A stretch of 64,000 nucleotides of DNA from Lysobacteraceae bacterium PS02065 (GTDB lineage Bacteria; Pseudomonadota; Gammaproteobacteria; Xanthomonadales; Rhodanobacteraceae): contig JASCPI010000015.1 of assembly GCA_029959555.1 (NCBI GenBank), positions 39,004 through 103,003 of the forward strand, written 5' to 3'. Positions 21,361-29,942 of the stretch are shown in pieces (the first letter of the stretch is position 1; each line of letters opens with the position of its first letter). The translations under genes were made by a program, and so were the position numbers. The notes beneath the pieces were generated by a model that saw nothing but the letters and a program-made list of their open reading frames with translations, did no database searches and was not told where the DNA came from.

Positions 21361-22209
21361 GTGGCGCGCCATCCCGGCCCCCTGCTGACGCACGATGTCG
21401 CCGTCGCGCTCGAATCCGCGCGTGCAGCGGGCGCGACGACGTGGAACGGCTCGTTCGACCTCGGTCGTTCGCGCGCCGATGCCGTGCTCGCAGCCGACGC
21501 CTGGACTCTCGACGGCGTCGCCTACCCCTACCCGGGCGCGCTCAAGGAACGCAGCATCCAGTGGTGGGACGGCGAGGACTTCGTCGTCGCCGCACGCTTC
21601 GGTCGCGCGCTCTACAAGCTCGTCGCGACGCCCTGGGGCGCACCGACGTTCGAGATCGACGGCATCAAGATGCTGCCGACCGCACAGGTCTCGCCGTTCG
21701 AGGACGCACGCACCAAGGTCGCGCTCGTGCAGCCGAACGGCCGCGAGGTACTCGACACCTGCGGTGGTCTGGGCTACTTCGCCGCGGCCTGCCTCGAAGC
21801 CGGCGCCGCGCGCATCCGCTCGTTCGAGAAGAGCGACGAGGTGCTGTGGCTGCGCACGCTCAACCCTTGGTCGCCCGATCCCGGCGACGCCACCGCGCGC
21901 GGACGCCTGCACCTCGAGCATGCCGACGTCGCCGTCGCGATCCGCGGCCTCGGTGATGCGTCGTTCGACGCGATCCTGCACGACCCGCCGCGCTTCGGCA
22001 TTGCCGGCGAACTGTACGCGCAGGCTTTCTACGACGACCTCGCGCGCGTGCTGCGCCGCGGCGGTCGCCTGTTCCACTACACGGGCACACCCAACCGCCT
22101 GACCAGTGGGCGCGACGTGCCTGCCGAAGTCATGCGCCGGCTCGAGCGCGCCGGCTTCAAGGCCGAGCGCGCACTCGATGGCGTGCTTGCGGTGAAGCGC
22201 GCGCGCTGA
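21361..22209 (+). CDS. SAM-dependent methyltransferase of the COG2521 (archaeal-type) group
   Basis: 282 residues with a GTG start. The N-terminal portion (about 1-110) has QWWDGEDFVVAARFGRALYKLV. The Rossmann domain has motif I VLDTCGGLGYFAAACLEAGA, an acidic motif II (SFEKSDEV), the motif IV segment FDAILHDPPRFG and LYAQAFYDDLARVLRRGGRLFHYTG. The motif IV and following block are the hallmark of a methyltransferase group described mainly from archaea. The target is unknown; small-molecule or RNA substrates are possible. It diverges from the ABC exporter gene with 125 bp between them. Confidence 0.82.
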   Translation: MARHPGPLLTHDVAVALESARAAGATTWNGSFDLGRSRADAVLAADAWTLDGVAYPYPGALKERSIQWWDGEDFVVAARFGRALYKLVATPWGAPTFEIDGIKMLPTAQVSPFEDARTKVALVQPNGREVLDTCGGLGYFAAACLEAGAARIRSFEKSDEVLWLRTLNPWSPDPGDATARGRLHLEHADVAVAIRGLGDASFDAILHDPPRFGIAGELYAQAFYDDLARVLRRGGRLFHYTGTPNRLTSGRDVPAEVMRRLERAGFKAERALDGVLAVKRAR

Positions 22210-22368
22210 AGCCCATCCGGTGGCGCTCGTCGTCCACCGCCGACCCGCGTCGCGCACGGGCAGATCGCTCGTCTCGGGTAGCCGACGCCTCGCGAGACGC
22301 CACGGCGAGGCCACGACGCCAGGCACGACCGCCCCATCCTGGAATGCGGTCTCCTGCCCGCGGACGCG

Positions 22369-22950
22369 TCAGCGCAACAGCCAGACCATCACGGTACCGA
22401 GCGCGCCGGCGATCGTGATGAGGCCCGACAGCAGCTCCACGACCTGACGCGCGACCACGAGGGTGCCGATGACACCCGAGCGCGTCGGCTCGCCGACCAC
22501 CGGTGCCGGTGTCGATGCGACGGCAGCCGGTGCCGTGTCGACACCGTCGACGAACAGGCGCAGGCGGAACCGGAACACGCCGGCGTCGACGAGCGCGACG
22601 ATCTCCTCGCCCACGCCTTCGCCGACGCGGATCGGCGCGCGCAGTTCCATCTTGAGGCCGACCCCGCCACGCGCGACGCGACCGCCGTCGAGGTAGAGGC
22701 GCTCACCGGTATACGGGCTGTTCTCGAAACGGATCCCGTGGCCCTTGTAGGCGATCTCCCAGCGTTGCCGCAGCGAACCGGCGAGTACCACGAACACGGT
22801 ACCGAGCACGATCGCCGGAGCCGCGATCCAGGGCGAGCCGCCCGACATGAATGCGCCGACGCCGCTTGCCAGCAATGCCATGCTCGTGACGACGCCCATG
22901 AGCTGTCGGCGCCGGATCTGTTCGTCGGTGACGTCGAGCAGCTTGATCAT
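22369..22950 (-). CDS. Predicted inner-membrane protein, unknown function
   Basis: 193 residues. Two membrane helices near residues 17-57 (MGVVTSMALLASGVGAF, then PAIVLGTVFVVLAGSL), a soluble beta-rich central part (ITYKGHGIRFENSPYTGERLYLDG-type strands), and two more hydrophobic helices at the C-terminus (about 150-192). It starts 30 bp after the stop of the MarR-GNAT gene on the same strand, so it may be co-transcribed with that regulator. No family recognised. Confidence 0.68.
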   Translation of the reverse strand: MIKLLDVTDEQIRRRQLMGVVTSMALLASGVGAFMSGGSPWIAAPAIVLGTVFVVLAGSLRQRWEIAYKGHGIRFENSPYTGERLYLDGGRVARGGVGLKMELRAPIRVGEGVGEEIVALVDAGVFRFRLRLFVDGVDTAPAAVASTPAPVVGEPTRSGVIGTLVVARQVVELLSGLITIAGALGTVMVWLLR

Positions 22951-22980
22951 CGGGCATCGCGTCGTGCGGAAGGCGGCGGA

Positions 22981-23898
22981 TCATAGCCTGCGGGATCGAC
23001 GCCTGCGCACCGGGCCCGCGAGCCGCTTCTCGAACCAGTGGTCGGCGTAGCGATTGTCGTTGTAGGCCGGAATCTCGACGTAACCCGCATCGAGGTACAG
23101 CGCACGCGCCTCGACGAGCCTGCGGTTGGTGTCGAGGCGCAGCGTATCGAGCCCCATCGCGACGGCCTGCTCCTCGAGCGCCGCGATCATGCGCCGCGCG
23201 ATGCCGAGGCCACGTGCCGACGGGGCGACCCACATGCGCTTGAGTTCACCGACGCCCGGCGCGAGCACCTTGAGCCCTCCGCAGCCGACCGCCACACCCG
23301 TGAGGCTCGCGACGAGGAAGACGCCGGCAGGCGGCACGAGTTCGTCCGGATCGGCCGACACGCTGCGGGCCGGATCGAAGCCGCCCTCGAACCGCGCGGC
23401 GAGCTCGGCGAGGTAGGCGTCGATGCATGCGCGCGACGACGCATCACGTGGATCGGCCACATCGATCGTGACCGCCGCGGCGCGCAACAGGCGCTCCACG
23501 TCCGCCATCGCCGTGACGAGGCGATCGCGTTGCGACGGCGCAAGGGTCTCGAGCAGACGCGAGGCCGCGGCATCCGAACGGCGGTCGAGTTCGTCGAATT
23601 CACGCCGTCCCTGACGCGTCAGCGTGGCGCGCCGTACACGCGCGTCCTCGCGCGAGGCCTGCATCGCGACGAAACCCTGCGTCTCCAGCGCGCGCAGCAG
23701 TCGGCTCAGGTAACCCGAGTCGACAGCCAGGCGCATGCGCAGCTCGCGTACGTCGATGCCATCGCGGCCGATCTCGTAGAGCAGGCGCGATTCAGCCAGC
23801 GGACGCCCGCGACCGAGGTAGTCCGCATCGAGTGCGCCGATATGCGCGGTGACGGTGCGGTTGAAGCGCCTGACGTGGTCGATCGCGGCTCGGTCCAT
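22981..23898 (-). CDS. MarR-type DNA-binding domain fused to GNAT acetyltransferase
   Basis: 305 residues. Residues about 25-145 form a MarR winged helix (LAESRLLYEIG, VDSGYLSRLLRALETQGFV, DARVRRATLTRQGRREF). Residues about 155-295 are a GNAT domain with the acetyl-CoA loop VAPSARGLGIARRMIAALEEQA, then LRLDTNRRLVEARALYLDAGY and HWFEKRL. This fused layout is a known family in proteobacteria and actinobacteria; the ligand is generally unknown. A 30-bp inverted repeat covers its own start codon, indicating autoregulation. There is no Shine-Dalgarno, and -10/-35 boxes place the start of transcription at the ATG. The membrane-protein gene downstream may be its partner. Confidence 0.9.
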   Translation of the reverse strand: MDRAAIDHVRRFNRTVTAHIGALDADYLGRGRPLAESRLLYEIGRDGIDVRELRMRLAVDSGYLSRLLRALETQGFVAMQASREDARVRRATLTRQGRREFDELDRRSDAAASRLLETLAPSQRDRLVTAMADVERLLRAAAVTIDVADPRDASSRACIDAYLAELAARFEGGFDPARSVSADPDELVPPAGVFLVASLTGVAVGCGGLKVLAPGVGELKRMWVAPSARGLGIARRMIAALEEQAVAMGLDTLRLDTNRRLVEARALYLDAGYVEIPAYNDNRYADHWFEKRLAGPVRRRRSRRL

Positions 23899-23923
23899 TG
23901 ACTGACTTTAGTCAGGCAATGGA
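23894..23923. promoter_or_regulatory. Inverted-repeat operator over the MarR-GNAT start codon
   Basis: TCCATTGACTGAC and its partner match at 12 of 13 positions across a TTTA centre. The repeat includes the ATG and the presumed -10 box. MarR dimers bind palindromes of this kind, so a bound repressor would block both RNA polymerase and the leaderless ribosome site. Confidence 0.7.
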
Positions 23924-23933
23924 CGCTGCGCAA
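23905..23933 (-). promoter_or_regulatory. Candidate leaderless promoter of the MarR-GNAT gene
   Basis: On the minus strand TTGCGC (23933-23928) and TAAAGT (23910-23905) are separated by 17 bp. The -10 box ends 6 nt before the ATG and no ribosome-binding site intervenes. Confidence 0.5.
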
Positions 23934-23968
23934 GCCTGGACCCGCGCACATCGGGACGAAAACCTGCG

Positions 23969-25912
23969 CTACGGCACCTCGAACCCAAAACGGAAGATGC
24001 GGTCGGCATCGACCGCGATCGTGAAATTCCCCGGCGAGATGTTGAAGAACACGTTGTTCGAGCACCAGGCACGCACGCGCGCCTGCGTCGACGCCAGACG
24101 CGGCACGAGCACCGCGGCGAGGCCGCTGTTGGGCACGTTGCCGAGGGCGTGCGCGAACGTCATGCCACCGTCGGTCGACAAGGCGAGCGTGACGGCGGAG
24201 CAACCGATCGGAGCGGCCTGCGTGCCGGCGACATTCCAGGCCACGCGCTGCACGGTGCCGGAGCTCCACGCCGCCGACGCGGCGGGCGCGGTGACCGCGA
24301 ACGGCCCCGCGGTGCCGACTACACCGAGGGCGACATCGGGCGTCCCACCGCCGCTGTCGGTGGTCGTGACGCGCGTGCTGCCGGGACGCTCGTCACGCAC
24401 GACGAAGCGGAAATGCAGCGTACGCGTCGTCGTCGGCAACGTCTCGCCGGGCACCGTGGTACCCGCGAGGATGCTCTGCATCCTCGGGAACACGCGTGTC
24501 CCGGTGGACTCGGGTGCCCACGACCGGAACAGCGGACTGCTGCCGTTGTCGCCGGCCGCGAGCAAGGCCGCCGGACCGAGATCGACCTGCTCCCAGACGT
24601 AGGAAAGCAACGCACCCGCCGACGAGGACGCGGAGCCCGACAGCATGAACGGCGTACGCGCGGGAATCGAGGTCGCCGGTGGCACGGCATCGATCACGGG
24701 CGCGGCATTCGGGTTGTCGGCCACGACGGCGCACGACGCGCCGCTGCCCGTCGTGGTGTGGGCGGCGATCGACGCCAGGCTGCGTGCGTGGAAATAGGCA
24801 TCGGCGTTCGCCTGCAGGTTGTCGCCACCGCAGCCGCCCGCGAAACCCATGATCGTCGAGCCGCTGCCGGGCTCGTAGGCCGACGTCGCGACGCGGTTTC
24901 CCGCGCAGTCGCCGAGCGTCGAATTGAACGTGTGCAGGGCACCGAACTGGTGCCCGATCTCGTGGGCGAAGAAATCGACGTGGAACGGGTCGCCGACAGG
25001 ACTGGTCGGCCCGCTCACGCCGCGTGCCTTGGAACCCGACGTGCAGACGACCCCGGTTCCCGAAATGCCGCCGCTGCCGACGCCGAACACATGCCCGATG
25101 TCGTAGTTGGCGCTGCCGATGACCGAGTCGATGGTCGCCTGGTTCTGTCCGAGCATCGTGGAAGCGCTGGTGTTCGTGTACGGGTCCGTCGACGCATTGG
25201 TGTAGATCAGCGACGACGTATTGGCGACCAGCTGCAGGCGGATGTTGAGCTCGCGCTCGTAGATGCCGTTGACGCGGTTGACCGCCTCCGTGATCGCCGC
25301 CATGGTCGCGGCCACGGTACCGCCGTTGAACTGCGTGAACTCGCCCGTGGCCGCCACCGCGAGCCGGTACGTGCGGCGCTGCGCGCCGTACGAGGCGAGC
25401 ACCTGTGGCACGTCCTCGTGAAACGGCGCATCGACCTTGCACGTGCGCGAGGCATCGTCGGGAGGAGGGAGGTCCGCGTAGGCCACGCTCGTGTAGGTTC
25501 CGGAAGCGTCACGCGCAGGCTGCACGATCCAGCGGCCGTCGCGGTCGAACACGAGCGCGCCGAACCCGCGCGGGGAGAGGTCGACACGCACCTCGGCGCC
25601 GCGTGCATCACGGCCGCGCAGGCTGCGGATCTGCGGGAACCGCGCCGCGAGCTCGGGCGGCATGACGCCCGAATCCTCGAGCACGACCTCGATGAATCCG
25701 CCATCGGGATGCGGCAATGCGAGCGCCATGCCCTCGCGGACGCTCGCCTCGATCCGTGCGGCGAGCGCATCTTCGTCGACCTGCAGCGTGCGTGGTGCCG
25801 TGTCGCCGACACGAGGCTCGACCGCCACGTCTTTCCACATGCCGTGCTGCGCCATCACGCCGGACGTCATGCAGCACATGACGACACCGGCCGTCCATGC
25901 CTTCCCCGTCAT
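23969..25912 (-). CDS. Secreted reprolysin-like zinc metalloprotease with C-terminal GFE tag
   Basis: 647 residues from the ATG at 25912, chosen because GGAGG lies upstream at ideal spacing and the signal peptide (MTGKAWTAGVVMCCMTSGVMA) begins there; the frame runs on to 26566 over another gene. A propeptide-like N-terminus precedes the catalytic domain, which shows YRLAVAATGEF and the zinc site HEIGHQFGALHTF, typical of bacterial M12B-like proteases. Cys residues in CAGN and GGCGG fit a disulphide-bonded secreted enzyme. An Ig-like domain and a beta-rich tail lead to DRIFRFGFEVP at the C-terminus. It begins a run of five hydrolase genes. Confidence 0.93.
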   Translation of the reverse strand: MTGKAWTAGVVMCCMTSGVMAQHGMWKDVAVEPRVGDTAPRTLQVDEDALAARIEASVREGMALALPHPDGGFIEVVLEDSGVMPPELAARFPQIRSLRGRDARGAEVRVDLSPRGFGALVFDRDGRWIVQPARDASGTYTSVAYADLPPPDDASRTCKVDAPFHEDVPQVLASYGAQRRTYRLAVAATGEFTQFNGGTVAATMAAITEAVNRVNGIYERELNIRLQLVANTSSLIYTNASTDPYTNTSASTMLGQNQATIDSVIGSANYDIGHVFGVGSGGISGTGVVCTSGSKARGVSGPTSPVGDPFHVDFFAHEIGHQFGALHTFNSTLGDCAGNRVATSAYEPGSGSTIMGFAGGCGGDNLQANADAYFHARSLASIAAHTTTGSGASCAVVADNPNAAPVIDAVPPATSIPARTPFMLSGSASSSAGALLSYVWEQVDLGPAALLAAGDNGSSPLFRSWAPESTGTRVFPRMQSILAGTTVPGETLPTTTRTLHFRFVVRDERPGSTRVTTTDSGGGTPDVALGVVGTAGPFAVTAPAASAAWSSGTVQRVAWNVAGTQAAPIGCSAVTLALSTDGGMTFAHALGNVPNSGLAAVLVPRLASTQARVRAWCSNNVFFNISPGNFTIAVDADRIFRFGFEVP

Positions 25913-26102
25913 CGCGAAACCTCCGTTTCCCGGGTGGATGCCGTCGCGTCGTGGTGGGCTCGCGTGACGGTCGCTGCAGTATAGGCGCGCCGGGTCGCAC
26001 CGATGCGCACCTGCAATGGCGCGCGGGACTCCCGAACCTCCACGTCGAACCGCTCGCGCCGAGGCCACGGTAAACATCGGCGGCGACGATGCGCGTGACG
26101 GA

Positions 26103-27056
26103 TCAGGCGAGTCGTCGCGCCAGCGCGTCCGTGGCACGCACGAGCGCGTCGGTGATCGCCGGATCGAACGCACTGTGGCCGGCAAGGACCATTTCCAGTG
26201 CGGCCTCGGGCCAAGCCTGAGCGAGGTCCCAGGCGGCCTTGGGCGGGCACAGCATGTCGTAGCGGCCCTGGACGATCGTGCCCGGGATGTGGCGGATGCG
26301 GTCGATGTCGCGCAGCAGCTGGCCTTGTTCGAGGAAGACGTCGTGGCGGAAGTAGTGCGCCTCGATGCGCGCGACGGCCAGCGTCTGGTCGATGGGGTCG
26401 GGGTCGGGATCGTTGACCGGGTCGTGCACGAGCGTCGAGCATGCGTCTTCCCAGACCGCCCAGGCCTCGGCGGCGGCAACCCGCACGGTCGCGTCGCCGC
26501 TGTCGAGGCGACGCCAGTAGGCCTCGACCATCGCATCGCGCTCGGCAAGCGGGATGTGGCCGACATATCCCGCCCAGCGCTCGGGGAACATCATCGCACC
26601 ACCACCGCCACACTCGTTGAACCAGTCGAGTTCTTCGCGACGGCCGAGGAAGATTCCGCGCACGACGAGCCCGGTCACTACCGCGGCGTGCGCCTGCGCA
26701 TAAGCGAGCGCGAGCGTGGAACCCCATGAGCCTCCGAACACGGCCCAGCGATCGATGCCGAGGTGCTCGCGGATCGCCTCGATGTCGGCGACGAGATGCG
26801 CGGTGGTGTTGTCGACGACGTCCGCGAGCGGTGTCGAACGACCGGCCCCGCGCTGGTCGAACAGCACGATGCGCCAGCGTTGCGGGTCGAAGAACCGGCG
26901 ATGACGGTCGACACAGCCGCCGCCCGGACCGCCGTGCAGGAACACGACCGGAATGCCATCCGGATGGCCGCATTGCTCGACATGCAGCGTGTGGCGCGCG
27001 TCGACGGCGAAGCGCTCGCTCGCGTACGGCGTGATCGGCGGGTAGAGGGTGCGCAT
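26103..27056 (-). CDS. pip: Proline iminopeptidase
   Basis: 317 residues from MRTLYPPITPYASERFAVD at 27056, the standard start of this family, against a frame running on to 27875. It releases N-terminal proline from peptides and is an S33 alpha/beta hydrolase. The oxyanion segment FLHGGPGGG, the DQRGAGRSTP block and the nucleophile elbow FGGSWGSTLALAYAQ (Ser is catalytic) are intact. The family cap motifs are present (WFNECGGGGAMMFPERW, then WEDACSTLV). The late Asp and His should be those in IVQGRYDMLCPP and VLAGHSAFD. There is no signal peptide, so it is cytoplasmic. It may process peptides released by the exported proteases around it. Confidence 0.96.
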   Translation of the reverse strand: MRTLYPPITPYASERFAVDARHTLHVEQCGHPDGIPVVFLHGGPGGGCVDRHRRFFDPQRWRIVLFDQRGAGRSTPLADVVDNTTAHLVADIEAIREHLGIDRWAVFGGSWGSTLALAYAQAHAAVVTGLVVRGIFLGRREELDWFNECGGGGAMMFPERWAGYVGHIPLAERDAMVEAYWRRLDSGDATVRVAAAEAWAVWEDACSTLVHDPVNDPDPDPIDQTLAVARIEAHYFRHDVFLEQGQLLRDIDRIRHIPGTIVQGRYDMLCPPKAAWDLAQAWPEAALEMVLAGHSAFDPAITDALVRATDALARRLA

Positions 27057-27231
27057 GGGTGTGCATCGCGAAGAGAGGAGCCGCACGTTCGCGCATGCGC
27101 GCGCCGCGGGCAAGGTCCAATGCCGCAGGCGTGGTGCCCTTGTCGCGGTCGTGTGACGGGAGCGACGACGCGCTGCCTGGTGGAGACTAGACTCGGCACA
27201 CCGCCGCATCGGCCTCGACAGGATGTTCGAC

Positions 27232-28746
27232 ATGCGTGCCAATCCGCAACGCTCCACCCTCTCCCTGCTGTTCGCGTCCGTCGTGGCCACCGCAGCGGTG
27301 GTCCACGATGAGGCACGTGCGAAGGATTCCGACCACGCCGCGATACGACGCGAAGTCGCCGCACGCCACGACGAAGCCGTGGCGCGCCTGCGCGACTGGA
27401 TCGCGAAGCCGGCCATCGCGGCCGAGAACCTGAGCATGCGCGAGGGCGCCGAGCACATGGCCACGCTCGCGCGCGACGCCGGCTTCCAGAAGGTGCGCAT
27501 CGTCGAGACCGGCGGCCAGCCCGGCGTGTTCGCCACGCTCGACGTCGGCGCGAAGACGACGGTCGGCCTGTACTTCATGTACGACGTGAAGCAGTACGAC
27601 GCCGCCGAATGGAGCGCGCCGCCACTCGAGGGTCGGCTCGTCGACAAGCCCGGGCTCGGCACGGTCATGATGGGTCGCGGCGCGGTCAACCAGAAGGGGC
27701 CACAGGCGGCGATGCTCGCCGCGCTGCATGCGATCCGCGGCAGCGGCAAGCGCGTGCCGGTCAACCTCGTGCTCGTCGCGGAGGGCGAAGAGGAAATCGG
27801 TTCGCCGAACATCACGAAGCTCGCACTCGATCCCGAAGTGCGCGCCGCGCTCGCACGCACCATCGGCGTGTTCATGCCGTCGGCGTCTCAGACCGCGAAC
27901 GGCGCGGTCACCGTGAGCCTCGGCGCGAAGGGCGTCATCGAGCTCGAGCTCGTCGCGAGCGGCGAAGCCTGGGGTCGCGGCCCCGCGCGCGACGTGCACT
28001 CCTCGCTCAAGGCGATGGTCGACAGCCCGGTCTGGCATCTCGTCAAGGCGCTCGACACGCTCGTCGGCGACGACGGCAACACGATCACGATCGACGGTTA
28101 TCCGGTGCCGCCGCCGATCAGCGCGACCGAGCGCGAGATGGTCGCCAAGGGCATGCACGCGCTCGACGAAGCGGGCTTCAAGAAGCAGTTCGGCATCCAG
28201 CGCTGGATCGGAGACGCGACATGGCAGGCTGCGCTCGAACGCTTCGTCTCGCAACCGACCGTCAACATCGAAGGCCTCGTCGGCGGCTACACCGGACCCG
28301 GCGGCAAGACCGTGCTGCCGCATCGCGCGGTCGCCAAGCTCGACCTGCGCCTCGTGCCCGGCATGTCGAAGGACGCCGCCGTGGCCGCACTGCGCAGCCA
28401 TCTGCAGGCACGCGGCTACGGCGACATCGTCATCGACGTGACCGGCGGCTACGACTCGACGAGCACGCGCCTCGATGCACGGCTGATCCAGGCCCAGATC
28501 GCCACCTACGAGCGTGGCGGACTCGTGCCGACGATCTGGCCGCGCGGCGCGGGCTCCTACCCCGGGTTCGTGTTCACGGGCCCACCGCTGAACCTCGCCG
28601 CGGGCCACTTCGGCCTCGGCCACGGCAGCGGTGCACACGCACCGGACGAGTACATGCTGATCACCTCGACGAACCCGAAGATCGCAGGCTACGACGAGGC
28701 GGTGATGTCCTTCGTGGACTACCTGTACGCGCTCGCGAAGAACTGA
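27232..28746 (+). CDS. Exported M20-family peptidase homologue with altered metal site
   Basis: 504 residues from the second ATG (27232), which has AGGA 8 nt upstream; an ATG at 27223 is also possible. A signal-peptide-like hydrophobic stretch ends near ARA. The M20 frame is clear: ATLDVGAKTTVGLYFMYDVKQYD, GRGAVNQKGPQAAMLAALHAI, VAEGEEEIGSP, RDVHSSL and GSGAHAPDEYML. Two ligand positions differ from the usual family: the first His of the GHxD motif is Met (about residue 116), and the bridging Asp of the GRGxxDxKG motif is Asn (about 153). The Glu pair and the final His are kept. It may bind metal unusually or have lost peptidase activity. Confidence 0.88.
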   Translation: MRANPQRSTLSLLFASVVATAAVVHDEARAKDSDHAAIRREVAARHDEAVARLRDWIAKPAIAAENLSMREGAEHMATLARDAGFQKVRIVETGGQPGVFATLDVGAKTTVGLYFMYDVKQYDAAEWSAPPLEGRLVDKPGLGTVMMGRGAVNQKGPQAAMLAALHAIRGSGKRVPVNLVLVAEGEEEIGSPNITKLALDPEVRAALARTIGVFMPSASQTANGAVTVSLGAKGVIELELVASGEAWGRGPARDVHSSLKAMVDSPVWHLVKALDTLVGDDGNTITIDGYPVPPPISATEREMVAKGMHALDEAGFKKQFGIQRWIGDATWQAALERFVSQPTVNIEGLVGGYTGPGGKTVLPHRAVAKLDLRLVPGMSKDAAVAALRSHLQARGYGDIVIDVTGGYDSTSTRLDARLIQAQIATYERGGLVPTIWPRGAGSYPGFVFTGPPLNLAAGHFGLGHGSGAHAPDEYMLITSTNPKIAGYDEAVMSFVDYLYALAKN

Positions 28747-28759
28747 TCGCGATCGAAGG

Positions 28760-29743
28760 TCACCGCCTGGCACGCAGTGCGATCAAGCGCGCATCGTCAC
28801 GCAGGGCGTCGTAGAGGACGTCCTGCATCTCGACCTCGGCCCAGCCGGGATTGATCGCACGGAAGCGCGCGAGGCTGCGCAGCACGGCGTCGCTGTCGCC
28901 GAGGCTCATCGACAGTCGCGCGGCACGGCGCCAGAGGCGATCCCAGTCGTGCGCGCGCGCGAGCGCCGCGTCGCGCGAAGCCTTCGCGTCGGCACCGCGT
29001 CCAGCACGCTGCTCGCGTTCGGCACGCAGCATGAGGTCGAAACCGGTGCGCTGGTCGAGCAGGCGGCGCAGGTCCTGCACCGGATGCTTCGAACCGTCGA
29101 CGCGCAGGTCGATGTCCTGCCAGTCGCCCTCGGGCGTACGCACGAGCAGGGCCGCCGACATCGCACCGATCGTCTGTCCGCCTGCGGCGTGCCCCGCTTC
29201 GAGCGCCGCGAGGAGGCGTTCGCCGAACGCACCACGCGCGCCCCGATAGCGCTCGGCCATCGCCTCGACGACGCGTGCACCGGCGAGGCCGTTGCCCTGC
29301 ACGGCGAATCCCCTGCCCTCCACGCCTCCGGCCCAGGCCGAGCGCTTCGCGACGTCCCCTGTGTGGATCGCCGAGGCGCCACGCGCATCGACGATGCCGA
29401 CCTGGCGCTCGCCGATGCCGGTGCCATCGAGGCCGCGATCCGCGGCGAGCAACGCCGCGAGCGCGGCCGCCGGCGTGACGCCTTCGGCGAGCAGGGCGAG
29501 TCCCTTCGAGCCATAGGCGGGATCGGTCTCGAACTGCACGGCGAGTGCACCGACACGCGCCTTCGCGTACGGCACGCTCGCGCCGACCGCGAGGTTGTGC
29601 GTCGCCACCGCGACTCCGCAGGCACCATCGTCGTCGCACGCGACGATCGAATACGTCGCCTCCGCAGGCGCCGTGGCGAGGGCGGCGAACGCGCAGACGA
29701 ACACGGTCGCACGGCGCAGGATGGCGGCAGCACGTAGTGGCAT
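28760..29743 (-). CDS. Exported DUF1028 (Ntn-hydrolase-like) protein
   Basis: 327 residues from the ATG at 29743; the long frame to 30010 is unsupported. The signal peptide MPLRAAAILRRATVFVCAFAALATAPAEA is followed at once by TYSIVACDDDGACGVAVATHNLAVG, the conserved start of DUF1028, where mature Thr could be the nucleophile. Then come AVQFETDPAYGSKGL, a helical ADRGLDGTGIGERQVGIVD segment and AVQGNGLAG. The C-terminal third, with RAERE and LGDSDAVLRSL, is TPR-like helical. The family resembles Ntn hydrolases and has unknown activity. It converges with the M20-like gene, their stops only 13 bp apart. Confidence 0.85.
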   Translation of the reverse strand: MPLRAAAILRRATVFVCAFAALATAPAEATYSIVACDDDGACGVAVATHNLAVGASVPYAKARVGALAVQFETDPAYGSKGLALLAEGVTPAAALAALLAADRGLDGTGIGERQVGIVDARGASAIHTGDVAKRSAWAGGVEGRGFAVQGNGLAGARVVEAMAERYRGARGAFGERLLAALEAGHAAGGQTIGAMSAALLVRTPEGDWQDIDLRVDGSKHPVQDLRRLLDQRTGFDLMLRAEREQRAGRGADAKASRDAALARAHDWDRLWRRAARLSMSLGDSDAVLRSLARFRAINPGWAEVEMQDVLYDALRDDARLIALRARR

Positions 29744-29942
29744 GTGCGGTGCCCGATAGAGTGGGAGACGCCGTTCGATGCGCGTCGCACCCCAAGGGTT
29801 GCATGCAGGGCTCACGACGCGCGCCTCGACATCGGGGCACGCGCTGCGACCGCGGAACGCAGGCGACCTCCGCACTTCCGCACACGGCCCGGAACGCAGG
29901 ACGCGCGTCCCTGCGAAGCAGGGACGCGTATGAAACGGATCC

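Noticed and set aside
23969..26566. Full 865-codon frame as one protein fused to the iminopeptidase region
   Set aside because: The signal peptide, ribosome-binding site and catalytic domain define a start at 25912; the upstream portion is antisense-type or out-of-frame filler over pip.
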